Assembly (NCBI GenBank): GCA_030690405.1
Contig: JAUYGU010000126.1
Coordinates: 1-14,349 of the forward strand
From: Dehalococcoidia bacterium
GTDB taxonomy: Bacteria > Chloroflexota > Dehalococcoidia > SM23-28-2 > RBG-16-64-32
Length of the DNA stretch: 14,349 nt
Direction: 5' to 3'
The notes under the pieces were generated by a model. It did no database searches, was not told where the DNA came from, and was given only the letters and a program-made list of their open reading frames with translations. This document shows positions 12,978 through 14,349 of this stretch, piece after piece. Position 1 is the stretch's first letter; every line of letters begins with the position of its first letter. The position numbers and the translations under genes are program-made.

Positions 12978-14153
12978 ATGGCCAAGCCCACACTCCGGAC
13001 CAGGATCTGCGATATCCTCGGCATCGAATATCCGGTCGTCCTGGCTGGCATGGGCGGCGTCGCCCGCCACCGGCTGGTCGCCGCCGTCTCGGAGGCGGGC
13101 GGCCTCGGCATCCTCGGCGCCGCCATCATGGGACCCGGCGAGCTGCGCGAAGAGATCCGCAAGGTCCGCGAGCTGACCGATAAGCCGTTCGGGGTGGACA
13201 TCCTCCTGCCCACGATGGGCACGATCCCCCAGAACCCCGGCGCGTCCACCGGCGGCCCGGCGCAGGGCGAGGGCGACATCCCCAAGAACTGGCGCGACAT
13301 GCTGCCCGCCACCCAGCGCGAGTTCGCCGCCGGCCTCCGCCGCAAGTTCGACCTGCCGGACGTGCAGCCGGAGTACCCGACGCCGTCCGGCCGCCGCGAG
13401 GGTGCGATCTTTGGACCCGGCTTCACCCGCTCCCAGATCGACACGATCCTGGAGGAGAAGGTGCCGGTGTTCGCCTCCGGTCTGGGCAACCCGGCGCCGT
13501 ACGTGGAGGAGTTCCACGCCGCCGGCGTCAAGGTGATCGCCCTGGTCGGGAACGTGAAGAACGCGCGCCGGGTGGCGGAAGGCGGCACCGACGTGGTCGT
13601 CGCGCAGGGCGCGGAGGCGGGCGGCCACACCGGCCGCGTGGGGACGATGGCGCTGGTGCCGCAGGTCGTCGACGCCGTAGCGCCGAGGCCGGTCCTCGCC
13701 GCCGGCGGCATCGGCGATGGGCGAGGCCTGGCCGCGGCGCTCTGCCTGGGCGCCGTCGGCGCCTGGGTCGGCACCGCCTTCCTCGTCTCGAAAGAGGCGG
13801 CCTGGGACGACGTCCTCAAACAGCGCATCCTCGACGCGACCGAAGAGGACACGCGGGTGACGCGAATCTACAGCGGCAAGCCGATGCGGAACATCAACAA
13901 CCCGCTGATCGAGGCCTGGGAGGAGAGCGGCGTGCCGACGCTGCCCTTCCCCTTCCAGGGCGCCGTGATCCAGGAGGTCACCTTCGCCGCGCAGAAGGGC
14001 GGGCGCAAGGAGCTGGGGATGAACCCCGCCGGGCAGGTCTCAGGCATGCTCAACGAGCAGCGCCCCGCGAAGGAGATACTGCAGCGGATGGTGGAGCAGG
14101 CGGCGGAGATCATCCAGCGGCTGCCGGTGGATATCCCAGCCGTGACATCGTAG
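12978..14153 (+). CDS. Nitronate monooxygenase / 2-nitropropane dioxygenase-family flavoprotein
   Basis: FMN-dependent TIM-barrel enzymes of this family oxidise alkyl nitronates to carbonyl compounds. Relatives include the enoyl-ACP reductase FabK. Motifs seen are LGIEYPVVLAGMGGVA (15-30), VSEAGGLGILGA (37-48), PVFASGLGNP, VAQGAEAGGHTGR with the probable catalytic His217, and PVLAAGGIGDGRGLAAALCLG (phosphate-binding). Together these make the family call firm but not the substrate. Length is 391 residues, longer than the usual 310-370. An insert of about 60 residues (roughly 85-150) containing IPQNPGASTGGPAQGEGD lies between the early strands. The start ATG at 12978 has AAGGAGG 5 nt upstream. 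The in-frame ATG at 12936 lies just after the palindrome and lacks a ribosome site. The gene is monocistronic, ending in a strong terminator at 14178. Confidence 0.9.
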   Translation: MAKPTLRTRICDILGIEYPVVLAGMGGVARHRLVAAVSEAGGLGILGAAIMGPGELREEIRKVRELTDKPFGVDILLPTMGTIPQNPGASTGGPAQGEGDIPKNWRDMLPATQREFAAGLRRKFDLPDVQPEYPTPSGRREGAIFGPGFTRSQIDTILEEKVPVFASGLGNPAPYVEEFHAAGVKVIALVGNVKNARRVAEGGTDVVVAQGAEAGGHTGRVGTMALVPQVVDAVAPRPVLAAGGIGDGRGLAAALCLGAVGAWVGTAFLVSKEAAWDDVLKQRILDATEEDTRVTRIYSGKPMRNINNPLIEAWEESGVPTLPFPFQGAVIQEVTFAAQKGGRKELGMNPAGQVSGMLNEQRPAKEILQRMVEQAAEIIQRLPVDIPAVTS

Positions 14154-14177
14154 GCTGCCAACCGGACCGGGCACGCG

Positions 14178-14204
14178 AAAGGCGGGTGGACACCACCCGC
14201 CTTT
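14178..14204. terminator. Intrinsic (bidirectional) terminator
   Basis: AAAGGCGGGTGG (14178-14189) and CCACCCGCCTTT (14193-14204) form a perfect 12-bp stem with loop ACA. Three T end the plus-strand arm and three A open it, so it could act from either side, although both U-tracts are short. It lies 24 bp after the monooxygenase stop. Confidence 0.75.
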
Positions 14205-14207
14205 GCC

Positions 14208-14227
14208 GTCAGGGGAAGGCCCCTGAC
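14208..14227. repeat. Second inverted repeat after the monooxygenase gene
   Basis: GTCAGGGG (14208-14215), AAGG and CCCCTGAC (14220-14227) form a perfect 8-bp stem. It has no T-run on either strand. It may back up termination for the minus-strand gene that ends at 14289. Confidence 0.45.
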
Positions 14228-14288
14228 CAGTAGTTCCCTCTTCCCCCAACCTCCCTATGGGCAAACCTCACACCTGGGCGCTGAGGGA

Positions 14289-14349
14289 CTAGTCGTCACC
14301 GCTGTCCGGTTCGTCTTCGCCGGAAGGATCGCTGCCGGAGCCGCTGCTC
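14289..14349 (-). CDS. C-terminal acidic tail of an unidentified protein (partial)
   Basis: On the minus strand one frame reads SSGSGSDPSGEDEPDSGDD and stops at TAG (14291-14289). Its body lies beyond the right edge of the window. A Ser/Gly/Asp/Glu tail of this sort is common in disordered C-termini. Position just before two hairpins on the far side of the monooxygenase terminator supports a real gene end. The product cannot be named from 19 residues. Confidence 0.55.
   Translation of the reverse strand, partial: SSGSGSDPSGEDEPDSGDD

Noticed and set aside
1..14349. Search for CRISPR arrays, tRNA/rRNA genes, insertion sequences, or a phage or defence island.
   Set aside because: No regularly spaced direct repeats, clover-leaf genes, transposase, integrase or recognisable defence cluster was seen. 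The repeats are isolated palindromes.

Overview
This is a compact, GC-rich bacterial chromosomal window. It has short convergent gaps, GTG and TTG starts, and several genes with almost no 5' UTR. The gene set is yebC, panB/panC, an S58 peptidase, a class F-like sortase, a thiolase, mutM, a proofreading-degenerate polA, a MaoC-like protein and a nitronate monooxygenase. This mix and the scattered short palindromes fit Chloroflexota, perhaps Dehalococcoidia-like, but that placement is inference. No marker gene proves it.

Layout. Positions 1-601 (-) hold a partial yebC. Positions 669-2471 (-) hold panC and panB, two steps of pantothenate synthesis. A 15-codon small ORF, an intrinsic terminator and a structured leader RNA precede panB, and a strong extended -10 promoter drives them. 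Positions 2758-3753 (-) hold a DmpA/S58 N-terminal-nucleophile peptidase. It diverges from a membrane-anchored sortase (3828-4580, +). A thiolase (4597-5841, -) converges on the sortase with a 16-bp gap. Positions 6088-7296 (+) encode an unrecognised protein with a duplicated N-terminal module and a disordered acidic/Pro tail. It converges on mutM (7307-8134, -). A less GC-rich orphan gene (8213-8995, +) lies between mutM and polA (8998-11799, -). MaoC-like (11976-12833, +) and nitronate monooxygenase (12978-14153, +) genes follow. The acidic tail of a further minus-strand protein enters at the right edge.

How the genes may work together. panB and panC form one biosynthetic unit that appears to be controlled by transcription attenuation. 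mutM and polA both serve base-excision repair. The thiolase, MaoC and nitronate monooxygenase genes suggest acyl-CoA or nitro/keto-acid metabolism. The thiolase and nitronate monooxygenase upstream regions share a 12-mer, so a common regulator is possible.

The most notable non-coding signals are four. (i) The panB leader has a 16-bp closing stem that is mutually exclusive with a terminator. (ii) Two palindrome-doublet elements, at 11831-11908 and 12876-12933, have spacers of the same length and ends. (iii) A perfect inverted repeat lies between the -35 and -10 of the nitronate monooxygenase promoter. (iv) A repeat element has been absorbed into the 3' end of panC. No tRNA, rRNA, CRISPR array or insertion sequence was seen, and no gene-free stretch exceeds 300 bases.
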